Assembly: GCA_963752345.1 (NCBI GenBank)
Contig: CAVVYA010000017.1
Span: forward strand, 186,001 to 250,000
Direction of reading: 5' to 3'
From: CAVVYA01 sp963752345
GTDB lineage: Bacteria > Pseudomonadota > Alphaproteobacteria > SMXQ01
DNA: 64,000 nt
Below are positions 35,768 to 46,081 of the stretch, piece by piece. Position 1 is the stretch's first letter, and every line of letters starts with the position of its first letter. A program made the translations under genes and the position numbers. The notes under the pieces were generated by a model, which saw nothing but the letters and a program-made list of their open reading frames with translations, did not search any database and had not been told where the DNA came from.

Positions 35768-36265
35768 CCAGTCCGGGAATCGCTCCGCAGAACGCAGCCC
35801 GGGAGTCGCCGGCGCCGCTGGCTTCTGGTGGGGCTGGTTGCGTCGATTGCGCTCAATCTATTTTTGGCCGGGGTGGTTGGCGCCTGGCTTGTCCGGCCAG
35901 CGATCTTCCGCCCCTCACCTGGGCCAGCGCTCGCGCTGGGGCTTCCGGCCGACCGGCTCGCCGAGCGCATCTCCCGACGCCTTCCGGCTTCCGACAAGTC
36001 CGTTTTCCGCGACGCCTTCAAAAAACATGAGCAGGACATCTGGCTGCGCCTGGAAGATTGGCGTGAGGCCCAGCAGATGAGTCGCCGCAGCCTGCGCGCC
36101 GATCCGTTCGATCCCGCCGCCTTCACCGCCGCCTTCAACCGCGCGCAGGAGGCGCGGCTCGGCTATCAGACCGCGGTCCATCAGGCGATGCGTGAAGCTG
36201 CGGCGGCGATGTCGCGGGAGGGCCGCGTGAAGCTGACGCAGCCGCCGCCGGCGCGCCGGGGCTGA
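35764..36265 (+). CDS. CnrX-like periplasmic metal-sensor/resistance protein (one frameshift)
   Basis: The protein is about 166 residues after removing one extra base near 35814. A short cytosolic start precedes a single membrane anchor (RWLLVGLVASIALNLFLAGV). The periplasmic four-helix region carries SDKSVFRDAFKKHEQDIW, LRADPFDPAAFTAAFNRAQE and TAVHQAMREAAAAMSREGR. The F-D-P-A-A-F block and overall pattern match the Metal_resist/CnrX-like family, structurally related to Spy/CpxP. With the preceding two genes it forms a sigma / anti-sigma / sensor set like CnrH-CnrY-CnrX. The bound metal is unknown; the copper operon next door makes copper plausible. Confidence 0.72.
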
Positions 36266-36317
36266 AGGATTCTGTCGACACCGCTCGCCCCATCGTGCCG
36301 GCGTTCACCCGTCAATC

Positions 36318-37631
36318 TCATCGCTGGCGGCGCGCCGATTGCGAGCTGCTGATCGCGGCTGCGGCCCGGGCGCGCACCGACTCCGGCGTCGCCATCAGAC
36401 CGGTCAGCATGTTGGTCAGAACCTCGCCCGACAGCGGCCCAATGCCCAGCTCGAGCCGCGCCGCGTCGGCGAGAAAGTCGCCATCGCGCATCGTGGCGTC
36501 GAAGGCGCTGCGCAAGGCGGCGACCCGTTCGGCGGGCGTGCCGGGCGGTGCCGCGTAAGGCGCGCCGAGTGCCTGGCCGGCGAAAATGAAGGCGAGGGCG
36601 TCTCGATCTTCGGCGCTGCGGGCAAAATCCAATGCCAAAGGTACATCGGGCAACGCCAGGTCCAACCGCAGGCCCAGTTGCAGCAGGGCGCGCGCCTGAC
36701 CGCTTTGCACCCATGGGATCAACCGGCTCTTGATGTCGCCCGCGCCGGCGAGAAAGCCGGCGATCTCACCCCGCTCCATGGCGATCTGCAGTTCGGTGGT
36801 TCCGGTGTATCCGCCGATGATCCGAAAGCGCGTGCCGAGCAGCGCATTCAACGCGCGAGCGAAACGGATCGAATCATGGTCCGGTGTGGTGCCGCCGACG
36901 ATCATTTCGTCTTCGAACAGATCCTGGGCGTCGCGATCGCGAGCGGCACTCCACGCGATGACGAAGCCGGTTTCTCCGCGCAAGCTGCCGATCCAGGCGA
37001 AGGCTGGAGCGATACCATCGCCGCTCGCCTTGGTGCGGTTGCCACCGCGCAGCAGCGGTTCGGCGGCCAAGCCCCGTTCCAGATTGCCAATCACCGAGCC
37101 ATCCCGCGGCGCGCGATTGTAGAGGTAGTCGGCGGCGCGCCGCCCACCCGCTCCTGGCAGCGTCTGCACGACGAAGGTGGGCCGCCCTGGGATGTGGCGT
37201 CCCATGTGGCGCGCCAGGAGGCGGCCGTGGAAATCGTCCTCTCCTCTCGGCTGCAGGCCGGATGTGATCGTCATGCCGGCGAAGGCGCGTTCCTGCTGCC
37301 GATCGCCGCCTTCCGGCGTATGGCCGTTGATCATCGTCATGTGCCGCCCCGTATAAAAGGCAGCCACTCGGTTCCCCGCGGCGTGGTCGGGCTTGCTGTT
37401 CGAATCCGCGAGGGCGGGCGCCGTGAGGCACAGGACCGCCGCCAACGCCCGCAGGGGCGCCTGCCCGCGAAACCGGCGACGAAGCAGCCGGTGACAAAAG
37501 CGTGTCAAGCGACCGGCCTTTTTCCCTGGCAGGGCGCGCGCGAGACGCCATAATGCGGTGTCACAGGGTTGGCTCGTCACGGCGGAAAATCCGGCTCCCA
37601 TGCGGGCCAGGATGCCACGAATGGCTGCCAT
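36318..37631 (-). CDS. Bug/TctC-type tripartite transporter substrate-binding protein
   Basis: The family body is recognisable from RLLARHMGRHIPGRPTFVVQ, LPGAGGRRAADYLYNRAPRDG and VIGNLERGLAAEPLL, through GGTTPDHDSIRFARALN and ELQIAMERGEIAGF, to APPGTPAERVAALRSAFDAT. A leader QAPLRALAAVLCLTAPALAD lies about 95 residues in, so the true start may be downstream of the ATG given; a TTG near 37505 is one option. The first strand of the mature domain seems duplicated: FYTGRHMTMINGHTPEGGD is followed by FAGMTITSGLQPRGEDD before the conserved helix. No TctA/TctB membrane genes are adjacent, as is common for this expanded family. The ligand is unknown. Confidence 0.75.
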   Translation of the reverse strand: MAAIRGILARMGAGFSAVTSQPCDTALWRLARALPGKKAGRLTRFCHRLLRRRFRGQAPLRALAAVLCLTAPALADSNSKPDHAAGNRVAAFYTGRHMTMINGHTPEGGDRQQERAFAGMTITSGLQPRGEDDFHGRLLARHMGRHIPGRPTFVVQTLPGAGGRRAADYLYNRAPRDGSVIGNLERGLAAEPLLRGGNRTKASGDGIAPAFAWIGSLRGETGFVIAWSAARDRDAQDLFEDEMIVGGTTPDHDSIRFARALNALLGTRFRIIGGYTGTTELQIAMERGEIAGFLAGAGDIKSRLIPWVQSGQARALLQLGLRLDLALPDVPLALDFARSAEDRDALAFIFAGQALGAPYAAPPGTPAERVAALRSAFDATMRDGDFLADAARLELGIGPLSGEVLTNMLTGLMATPESVRARAAAAISSSQSARRQR

Positions 37632-37671
37632 TCGCCTCCTTCGCCTCTTCAATTCACCGTGGTACGTTTTC

Positions 37672-39642
37672 ATGAGCCTTGCCGAGGGCGCTTCGACCAG
37701 ACAACCCAACCCGATCGCCGGCCAGGACCAGAGCACGTTCGGTGCCGGCGGGCCGGATGACGGCCGCCGTACGCTTGGCCAGCATCTCGACCTGCATGTG
37801 TTGCGCGCCATGCTGCCCTACCTGTGGTCGGCCAATCCGCCAGCCCTGCGGTTGCGCGTCGTGCTGGCGGTATGTCTGCTGGGGGTGGCGACGGCGGCGA
37901 CCGTCTATGTGCCGATCCTCTACAAGGCCGCCATCGATGCACTGACCGCCAAGGGCGGTGTGGCGACCGAGATCGTGCTGCCGGTCGGTCTGATCGTCGG
38001 TTATGGCCTGGTCCGCTTCCTGGCCGCCGCATCGGGCGAGCTGCGTGACGCGCTGTTCGTCAAGGTGACCCAGCGCGCCGTGCGCCGCGTGTCCTACCAG
38101 ATTTTCGAGCATCTGCACGGCTTGTCGTTGCGCTTCCACCTCGATCGCCAGACCGGCGGGCTGAACCGCGTCATCGAGCGTGGCACCAAGGGCATCGAGT
38201 TCGTGCTCGCCTTCATGCTGTTCAACATCGTGCCGACGTTGCTCGAGATCCTGCTGGTCTGCGGCATCCTGTGGTACCTCTACGATGTCTGGTACTCCCT
38301 GATCACGTTCGTCACCATCGGCTCCTATATCGTCTTCACGCTGACCGTCACCGAATGGCGACTCAAGTTCCGCCGCGAGATGAACGCGGTCGAGAACGTC
38401 GCCAACACGCGCGCCATCGACAGCCTGATCAACTTCGAGACGGTCAAATACTTCAACAACGAGGATCACGAGGTGCGGCGCTATGACGAGGCGCTGGCGC
38501 GCTATGAGCGCGTCGCCACCTGGAACAAGACCTCTTTGTCGGCGCTCAATATCGGCCAGGCCGGCATCATCGCAGCGGGACTGATGGCCGTCATGCTGAT
38601 GGCGGGGCGCGGCGTCGCCAACGGCACCATGTCGGTCGGCGATTTCGTGTTGGTGAACACCTATCTCATCCAGCTTTATCTGCCGCTCGATTTTCTGGGC
38701 TACGTCTATCGCGAGATCAAGCAGTCGCTGACCGACATGGAACAGATGTTCCGGCTGCTCGGCGTCAAGCAGGAGATCAAGGACGCGCCGGGTGCCAAGC
38801 CTCTGCGCGTAACCGGCGGCGAGGTCATCTTCGAAAACGTGCTGTTCGACTACGACCCGGATCGTCGGATCCTGAAGGATGTGTCGGTGACGGTGCCGGC
38901 CGGCCGCACGGTCGCCATCGTCGGGCCGAGCGGCGCGGGAAAATCCACCATTTCCCGGCTGCTGTTCCGCTTCTACGACGTCACCGGCGGACGCATCCTG
39001 ATCGACGGCCAGGACATCCGTTCGGTGACCCAGAAGAGCCTGCGCGAAGCGATCGGCATCGTGCCGCAGGACACGGTGCTGTTCAACGATACGGTGTTCT
39101 ACAACATCGCCTACGGTCGCCCTTCCGCTTCGGCGCAGGAGGTCGAAGAGGCGGCGCGGCTCGCCGCGATCCACGACTTCATCGTCTCGACGCCGCGCGG
39201 CTACGACACCCGCGTCGGCGAGCGCGGCCTCAAGCTGTCGGGCGGCGAGAAGCAGCGTGTCGCCATCGCCCGCACCATTCTCAAGCGGCCGTCGATCCTG
39301 GTGTTCGACGAAGCGACCTCTGCCCTGGATTCGCGCACCGAGAAGGAAATTCAGGCGGCGCTGCAGCAGGTGTCGAGCAACCGCACCACGCTGATCATCG
39401 CGCACCGCCTGTCCACCGTGGTGCATGCCGACGAGATCATCGTGCTGGACGGCGGCCGTATCGTCGAGCGCGGCCGTCACGCTGATCTGCTCGCCCAGGG
39501 CGGGCATTATGCCGCCATGTGGGCGCGCCAGCTTGAGGCCAATCAGCTCAAGGAAGTGCTCGCCCAGGATCTCGGCTCGGCCGTCGCCGAGGATGCGATG
39601 GCGGGCGAGGGGTTCGGCGAATTGGAACTGCGCAAGATATGA
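37672..39642 (+). CDS. Atm1/HMT1-type ABC exporter (fused permease-ATPase)
   Basis: The 656-residue half-transporter has six membrane helices in about residues 50-340 and a C-terminal ATPase: Walker A GPSGAGKST (from about 418), Q-loop IVPQDTVLFNDTV, signature LSGGEKQR, Walker B ILVFDEATSALD and H-loop AHRLSTV. The segment SLINFETVKYFNNEDHEVRRYD is diagnostic of the Atm1 branch and contributes to the glutathione-substrate pocket in structurally studied members. These transporters export glutathione conjugates or metal-GSH complexes, or an Fe-S precursor. ATG 37672 is preferred over an upstream in-frame start. A metal-detoxification role fits the preceding island but is inference. Confidence 0.9.
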   Translation: MSLAEGASTRQPNPIAGQDQSTFGAGGPDDGRRTLGQHLDLHVLRAMLPYLWSANPPALRLRVVLAVCLLGVATAATVYVPILYKAAIDALTAKGGVATEIVLPVGLIVGYGLVRFLAAASGELRDALFVKVTQRAVRRVSYQIFEHLHGLSLRFHLDRQTGGLNRVIERGTKGIEFVLAFMLFNIVPTLLEILLVCGILWYLYDVWYSLITFVTIGSYIVFTLTVTEWRLKFRREMNAVENVANTRAIDSLINFETVKYFNNEDHEVRRYDEALARYERVATWNKTSLSALNIGQAGIIAAGLMAVMLMAGRGVANGTMSVGDFVLVNTYLIQLYLPLDFLGYVYREIKQSLTDMEQMFRLLGVKQEIKDAPGAKPLRVTGGEVIFENVLFDYDPDRRILKDVSVTVPAGRTVAIVGPSGAGKSTISRLLFRFYDVTGGRILIDGQDIRSVTQKSLREAIGIVPQDTVLFNDTVFYNIAYGRPSASAQEVEEAARLAAIHDFIVSTPRGYDTRVGERGLKLSGGEKQRVAIARTILKRPSILVFDEATSALDSRTEKEIQAALQQVSSNRTTLIIAHRLSTVVHADEIIVLDGGRIVERGRHADLLAQGGHYAAMWARQLEANQLKEVLAQDLGSAVAEDAMAGEGFGELELRKI

Positions 39643-39721
39643 GCGACTGCCGTCAACGATGGGTGCGGCGCCGCCCACGGAGTGTTAATCTGCCCACCAG
39701 AATGAACCACTCCGCCTGATC

Positions 39722-42039
39722 ATGCAGATATTCCATCGCTTTCTTCGCCGCGGCCTGCTCCTTCTGTGGCTCGCCGCCTTCATCATTCCTGTGGCCGCGC
39801 CGATGGCGCAGCAGGCGGAAGCGCCCGCCGGGCCGGAGACCAGCGCCGTCCAGTTGCAGCAGCTCGAGGAGCTCGTCAGCAAGCTCGAGGATCCAGTCGC
39901 GCGCGAGACATTCCTCAAGGACCTCAAGGCACTGATCGCCGCGCAAAGACAGGTCGAACCGGAACCCGAGGAGGAACTGGTCGATCTGCCGCCGCCGGAG
40001 ACCTTGGGGCGCGGGCGTCATCTTTGCCATTTCGTCCGGCATCCGCTCGCTCAGCGAATCGATCATGGAAGGCGTCTCGATCGTTCAGGATCTGCCGCGC
40101 GCCATGCGCTGGATCGAAGAGCAGCTCAGCGACCGGGCGACGCGCAATTTCTGGCTGACCCTGCTGACCAAGCTCGTCCTGGTGGTGGTCGGCGGCTATG
40201 CCGCGGAATGGACGACCCGCCGGCTGCTCGCCCGCATCTGCCGGCGGTTGGAAACGACTCAAGCCGCGCACCTCGCGGCACGGCTGCTGCTTGTGGTGAC
40301 TCGCGTCGCCCTCGACCTGCTGCCAATCGTCGCCTTCGCGGCCGCCGCCTATCTGATTCTGCCGTGGACCGGCTCGGGCGATCGGGCGCGCTTCGTCGTG
40401 CTCGCCGTGGTCAATTCGCACATCCTGGTGAATCTCGTCGCTGGTGGTGGCACGGCTGATCCTGATGCCGACCGCGCCGAATCTGCGATTCGTGCGGCTC
40501 GGCGATGAGACGGCCATCTATCTCTACATCTGGATACGGCGGCTCTCGGCCCTCATCATCTACGGCTATTTCACCGGCGAAGTGGCGGTGCTGCTCGGCG
40601 CCAGCATGGCGGCCAAGGATTTTATCCTCAAGCTGGTCGGCCTGCTCACCGTGGCGATGCTGATCGTGCTGGTCATGCAGAACCGCAAAGCGGTGTCCGA
40701 CTGGCTGCGCGGGCGCGTGGCGGCCGATGAGGCCGCCGGCCAGCCGGGCGCGTTCAACGTGTTCCGCCGGCGGCTGGCCGACGTCTGGCATGTGCTCGTC
40801 GCCATCTATCTGGTGGCGTTCTACGTCGTCTGGGTCCTCAACATCGGCTTCTTCTTCCTGATGCGGGCGACGCTGCTGACCGTCGTCGTTCTGTTTGTCG
40901 CCCGACTCCTGATCATCGCGAGCTCCAAAGCCATGGAGCGCGCGTTCCGGGTCGGCCACGATCTCACCCTGCGCTATCCCGGCATAGAGGCGCGCGCGAA
41001 CCGCTATCTGCCGGTCCTGGGGCGCGTGCTGCGCACGCTCATCTATGTGATTGCTGGGCTGCTTATCCTGCAGGCATGGGGCGTCGAGTTGCTCGCCTGG
41101 CTGACCTCACGCAGCGGTGTGCGTTTCATCGGCACGGCGCTCGGCATCCTTGTCGTGCTGACCATGGCATTCGTCCTGTGGGAGATGATCAGCCTCGGAC
41201 TCGACCGCTATGGCGCGCGGATGGACGCCAACAGCCGCTCCAGCGCGCGCGTGCGGACCCTTCTGCCGCTGCTGCGCACCATCATCCTGGTGGTGCTCTG
41301 GGTCATGGTCGGTCTCGTGGTGCTGTCGCAGATCGGCATCAACATCACGCCGCTGCTGGCCGGCGCGGGCGTCATCGGCCTGGCGGTCGGCTTCGGCTCG
41401 CAAAAGCTGGTGCAGGATGTCATCAACGGCCTGTTCATCCTGGCGGAAGACACGGTCTCGGTCGGCGACGTGGTCAAGCTCGACACCAGTTCCGGCGTGG
41501 TCGAGGAGATCAGCATCCGGCACATCCGCCTGCGGGATATGGCGGGAAATGTCATCACCGTGCCATTCAGCGAGGTGAAGACGGTCGTCAACATGACCCG
41601 CGACTACTCGCGCTACGTGTTCGACATCGGCATCGCCTACAAGGAAGATGTCGACCAGGTGATCCAGGTGCTCAAGGACCTCGACGAGGACATGCGCAAG
41701 GACGAGCGGTTCGCCTCGCTCATCATCTCGCCGTTGGAGATCATCGGGCTCGACAAGTTCGCCGATTCGGCCGTGATCCTCAAGGCGCGCTATACCACCT
41801 TGCCCATCAAGCAGTGGGAAGTCGGCCGCGAATTCAATCGCCGCATCAAGAAGCGGTTCGACGAGCTAGGCATCGAAATTCCCTTCCCTCACATGACGAT
41901 CTATCGCGGCGACGCCCAACCGACGCAGAAGGACAGCAAGGCCGCGCCGTTGCCGGAGCCGGAAGATGACGACGACGAGGACGCTAGCGGCGAAGATTCA
42001 TCGGTGCCGTCGGCCAGCGGCAGCGCGCAGCAACCCTAG
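39722..42039 (+). CDS. MscS-family mechanosensitive channel, large N-terminal type (two frameshifts)
   Basis: The protein is about 771 residues after removing extra bases at 40006-40009 and 40440. It has a signal peptide (MQIFHRFLRRGLLLLWLAAF), a periplasmic coiled coil (QLQQLEELVSKLEDPVARET) and multiple membrane helices. The MscS core has the pore helix ITPLLAGAGVIGLAVGFGSQ, then LVQDVINGLFILAEDTVSVGD and a beta domain with ISIRHIRLRDMAGNVITVPF. The acidic tail is PEPEDDDDEDASGEDS. The extra helices and size resemble MscK/YnaI/MscM-type channels rather than minimal MscS. It probably releases solutes on hypo-osmotic shock. It converges on recX with a four-base overlap. Confidence 0.9.
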
Positions 42040-42707
42040 TTCTCGCCCCGGATCATCTCCTCGAGCGCAGTCGCGCTCTCCGCGTCGACCACGCGGCGCG
42101 CCACGTCGTAGCCGAAGCCGGCCCGCGCCAGGGCGGCCATGTCGCGCTGGCGCAGTTCGGCGCGCGCCACTTTGGGCCGGAACGGGCCGAGGCGCTTGCG
42201 TTGCGCCAGGCGCGCCGCCGCGGTGAATTCCTCGTCGCCGTCGCCGCCGTTCTCCTGGGCCAGACCCCGGAGGGCCGCGTCGCTTTCGGCCGCGCTCAAC
42301 CCCTTGGCGCGCAGAGTCCGGCCGATGACCACGCGGCTGGTGCCGCGGCGGCGCAGGCTGCGCGCCTTGCCGGCCGCGTAGGCGGCGTCGTCGACCAGGC
42401 CGGAGCGGCGGTAGCGCTCGATCAGGTCATCCACCAAGCGGCGGCCTTCGGCGGGATCGGTGCCGTGTGCCTTGGCCGACTTGTCGACACGGCGCAGCAG
42501 CACGCGGCGTAATTGCGCGCTCGGGGCGCTGAAACGGGCGAGATAGAACAGCGCGGCATTTTCGAGCGATCGCGCCGAGACCTTGCGCGGAACTTTGCGC
42601 TCGTATCCGGGCCGGCGCGGCGCGGGCGGGCCGTCGCGTTCGGCCGCCGGCGCCGCATCAAGCCGGTCGCGTTCAGGCCGGTCTTGTGGAGGATTGCGTC
42701 GCACCAT
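42036..42707 (-). CDS. recX: regulatory protein RecX
   Basis: The 223-residue protein has a basic, Pro-rich N-terminal extension (1-40) followed by three-helix RecX repeats: SLENAALFYLARFSAPSAQL, LVDDLIERYRRSGLVDDAAYA and RSLRRRGTSRVVIGRTLRAKG, ending with RDMAALARAGFGYDVARRVV. The DDAAYA and RR-x-G-x-x-x-x-x-I signatures are those of RecX, which binds and inhibits RecA filaments. recA is not in the window. The start is ATG. Confidence 0.88.
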   Translation of the reverse strand: MVRRNPPQDRPERDRLDAAPAAERDGPPAPRRPGYERKVPRKVSARSLENAALFYLARFSAPSAQLRRVLLRRVDKSAKAHGTDPAEGRRLVDDLIERYRRSGLVDDAAYAAGKARSLRRRGTSRVVIGRTLRAKGLSAAESDAALRGLAQENGGDGDEEFTAAARLAQRKRLGPFRPKVARAELRQRDMAALARAGFGYDVARRVVDAESATALEEMIRGEN

Positions 42708-42857
42708 CAGGCCAGCATGTCAGGCGAGGTGGCACCTGTCACCCAATGGTTGCCGTGAGGCGTTTTGATGCTGCGCCCCAGCCAAACGCGCTATAATTGC
42801 CGCTACCGGGCGGCGCATTGACGGCGCCGTCCGAGATTTCAATAAATCCAGGCGGTC

Positions 42858-43730
42858 ATGAACAAGCTCTCCACGCAAGACCACACGGCCCTGGCCGCCG
42901 GCCGAATCGGCCAGAGCGAAAGCCTCGGCAACCGGCCGCTGGCGCCTTCGATCCGCCGTATGGGGCAAGTCAATTGGGTCGGCCTATGGACACTGTGCCG
43001 CAAGGAGGTCGCGCGCTTCCTGGTGGTCTACAATCAGACCCTGGCGGCACCCCTGGTGACCACGCTGCTGTTCCTCGCCATCTTCACCCTGGCGCTCGGT
43101 CGCGGCCATACCATGATCGGCGACATTCCCTTCGACGTCTTCCTGGCGCCCGGACTGATCATGATGTCGATGATCCAGAACGCCTTCGCCAATACCTCCT
43201 CCTCGCTCGTCTCCTCGAAGATGCAGGGCAATATCGTCGACGTGCTCATGGCGCCCCTGTCGCCGTTCGAACTCACCCTCGGCTATGCCTTCGGCGGCTT
43301 GGTGCGCGGGCTGCTGGTCGGCGTAACCGTGGCGATCGCCATGCTGATCTTCGTCAACGTCCAGATTCTTCATATCGGCGTGGTGCTGTTCTATGCGGTG
43401 ACCGCTTCGATGATGATGTCGCTGCTCGGCGTCATCGGCGGGATCTGGGCGCAGAAGCACGAGCAGATGTCGGTGGTGAGCAACTTCATCATCACGCCCT
43501 GCGCCTTCCTGTCGGGCACCTTCTATTCGATCGAGCGGCTGCCGGGGGTGTGGAATTACGCCGCCCATATCAACCCGTTTTTCTACATGATCGACGGGTT
43601 CCGCTATGGCTTCATCGGCCATGCGGAGAGTTCGCTGGTGATCGGCGTGGCGGTCATGATCGTGGGCAACCTGGTGCTGTGGGGCACCTGCCTCTGGATG
43701 TTCGCCTCGGGCTACCGGATCAAGGCCTGA
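42858..43730 (+). CDS. ABC-2 type transporter permease
   Basis: The 290-residue permease has a cytosolic N-terminus (1-50), a hallmark amphipathic LWTLCRKEVARFLVVYNQTL and six membrane segments. The ABC-2 pattern is visible in GHTMIGDIPFDVFLAPGLIMM, MQGNIVDVLMAPLSPFELTL, FLSGTFYSIERLPGVWNYAA and HINPFFYMIDGFRYGFIGHA. This is the NodJ/YadH-like branch of exporters. The matching ATPase gene is not adjacent; the neighbours are recX (divergent) and argD. The substrate is unknown. Confidence 0.88.
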   Translation: MNKLSTQDHTALAAGRIGQSESLGNRPLAPSIRRMGQVNWVGLWTLCRKEVARFLVVYNQTLAAPLVTTLLFLAIFTLALGRGHTMIGDIPFDVFLAPGLIMMSMIQNAFANTSSSLVSSKMQGNIVDVLMAPLSPFELTLGYAFGGLVRGLLVGVTVAIAMLIFVNVQILHIGVVLFYAVTASMMMSLLGVIGGIWAQKHEQMSVVSNFIITPCAFLSGTFYSIERLPGVWNYAAHINPFFYMIDGFRYGFIGHAESSLVIGVAVMIVGNLVLWGTCLWMFASGYRIKA

Positions 43731-43863
43731 AAAGCCCGCAAATCCCTCGGTTTAGGGCGCTTTGCCGCCGTTGACAGAGGGCCCCGTTCCACAGATACTC
43801 TGCGGTTTTTCCGCAACACCTTGTGATTTACGCACCGCCTTGAGCGGCATTGGGGAGCCTTTC

Positions 43864-45037
43864 GTGATTCCAGCGGTCCTGCCGGTCTATTCCCGGGTCG
43901 ATCTCGCGTTCGAGCGGGGCGAGGGCGCCTATCTGTTCACCGCGGAGGGCCAGCGCTATCTCGATTTCGCCTCGGGAATCGCGGTGACCTCGCTCGGCCA
44001 CGCCCATCCCCATCTGGTCGATGCGCTGGTCAGTCAGGGCAAGAAGCTGTGGCACACCTCGAACGTGTTCCGCATCCCCGGTCAGGAGCGTCTGGCCAAG
44101 CGGCTGATCGATGCGACCTTCGCCGACACGGTGTTCTTCACCAACTCGGGCGCCGAGGCGGTGGAATGCGGCATCAAGATCGTGCGCAAGTATTTCGACG
44201 AGATCGGCCAGCCCGAGCGCTATCGCATCATCGCCTGCAACAATGCCTTCCACGGCCGCACCATGGCGACCATCGCGGCGGGCGGCCAGGCCAAGTTGCT
44301 CAAGGGCTTCGAGCCGGCGGTCGAGGGCTTCGATCACGTCGCCATTCGGCAATCTGAACGAAATGCGCGCGGCGATCCGTCCCGATACCGCGGCCATCCT
44401 GGTCGAACCGGTGCAGGGCGAGGGCGGCGTGCGCGCCGCCGACCCGGCCTATCTGCGCGGCTTGCGCGAGATCGCCGACGAATTCGGCCTGCTGCTGTTC
44501 TTCGATGAAGTGCAATGCGGCATGGGCCGCTCCGGCAAGCTGTTCGTCCATGAATGGGCCGGGATCACGCCGGACGTGATGGCAATCGCCAAGGGCATCG
44601 GCAGCGGCTTTCCGCTCGGCGCCTGCCTGGCGACGGAAAAAGCGGCGAGCGGCATGAATGCCGGCAGCCACGGCAGCACCTATGGCGGCAATCCGCTGGC
44701 AATGGCGGTCGGCAACGCGGTGCTCGATGTCATACTGGCCGATGGCTTTTTGCCGAGGGTCGAGAAGATCGCCGGCGTGCTGCGCAAGCGGCTTGCGGCG
44801 GTCGCGGCGGCGCACCCCAAGACGCTGGCCGGCGTGCGCGGCCTCGGCCTGCTGATCGGTCTGGAATGCGTGCGGCCCAATACGGATCTGATGGTGGCCC
44901 TGCGACGCAACGGCCTGTTGTGCGTCGGCGCCGGCGAGAATGTCATTCGCCTGCTGCCGCCCTTGATCATCGACGAAACCCATGTGGAAGAAGCGGCGCA
45001 GATCGTGGATCGTAGCTGCCGCGAGTTGGAGCAATAG
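43864..45037 (+). CDS. argD: acetylornithine/succinyldiaminopimelate aminotransferase (one frameshift)
   Basis: The enzyme is about 390 residues after removing one extra base at 44344 (GCCATTCGG for GCCTTCGG). This PLP class-III aminotransferase works in arginine synthesis and often in the succinyl-DAP pathway. Motifs: YLFTAEGQRYLDFASGIAVT, VFFTNSGAEAVECGIKIVRK, NAFHGRTMATI, LVEPVQGEGGVRAADPAYLR, FFDEVQCGMGRSGKLFVHEW, and the PLP-Lys in AIAKGIGSGFPLGACLAT. The start is GTG 43864 with GGGGAG seven bases upstream. argF follows after two bases. Confidence 0.95.
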
Positions 45038-45039
45038 AC

Positions 45040-46021
45040 ATGTCTCTGTGGAAAGTGGCGCAGACCGGGAATTTGAGCCCGCGCCCGACGGTGACCCGGG
45101 ACAAGCCCCGGCATTTTCTCGACCTGTCCGATTTCGACCAGGCAACGTTGCGCCAGATGCTCGATTGGGGCGTCGCCTATAAGGCCGGCCGCCTGCCCGC
45201 CGGCAAGGCACCGCTCGCCGGCAAGCGGCTCGCCATGGTATTCGAGAAGCCGTCGACCCGCACGCGCGTGTCGTTCGAGGTCGCGATGCAGGATCTCGGC
45301 GGCCAAGTGACGCATTCTGAACCAGGCCGAGTCCCAACTCGGCCGCGGCGAGACCATCGCCGATACCGCCCGCGTGCTGTCGCGCTATGTCGACGCCATC
45401 ATGCTGCGCACCGTGAGCGCGAAGCATCTTAACGAAATGGCGGCGCATGCCACCGTGCCGGTGATCAACGGCCTGACCGACCACGGCCACCCGTGCCAGT
45501 TGATGGCCGACGTCATGACCTTCGAGGAACACAAGGGTCCGATTGCCGGCCGCACGGTGGCTTGGCTGGGCGACGGCAACAATGTCGCGGAATCCTGGGT
45601 GCATGCCGCCGCGCGTTTCGGTTTCACCCTGCGCGTCGCCTGCCCGCAACCTTGCGGTCTGCCGGAAACGCTGCTGGCCTGGGCGCGGGAACAAGGCGCC
45701 GATGTGAGCGTTACGGGCGAACCGGAAACCGCCGTGCGCGGTGCGGATTGCGTCGTGACCGACACCTGGCTTTCCATGGCGAACGGCAGCGCGCCGGACA
45801 TGGACCGCGATATGCGGCTCAAGCTGCTGACACCCTACAGGGTCGATGAGAGGCTGATGGGATTGGCCAAACCAGACGCGATCTTCATGCATTGCCTGCC
45901 GGCAAGCCGCGATCGGGAAGTCAGCGCCGCGGTGATCGACGGGCCGCAATCCGTCGTCTGGGATGAGGCCGAGAACCGCGTTCATGCTCAGAAGGGCATC
46001 TTGCATTGGTGCCTGGCCTGA
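45040..46021 (+). CDS. argF: ornithine carbamoyltransferase (one frameshift)
   Basis: The enzyme is about 326 residues after removing one extra T at 45315-45316. It forms citrulline from ornithine and carbamoyl phosphate. The carbamoyl-phosphate site FEKPSTRTRVSFEVAMQDLG is intact, as are LGRGETIADTARVLSRYVDA, GLTDHGHPCQLMADVMT, the SMAN-type loop TWLSMANGSAP and the ornithine loop FMHCLPASRDREVSA. The start is ATG, two bases after argD. hslO follows 60 bases later. The frame is otherwise clean. Confidence 0.95.
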
Positions 46022-46081
46022 GCCCGACGATTTGTTCGGTTGCGTCGTTGGTGTTCGTAGCTGCGTCAGGATGAAGGCTTC

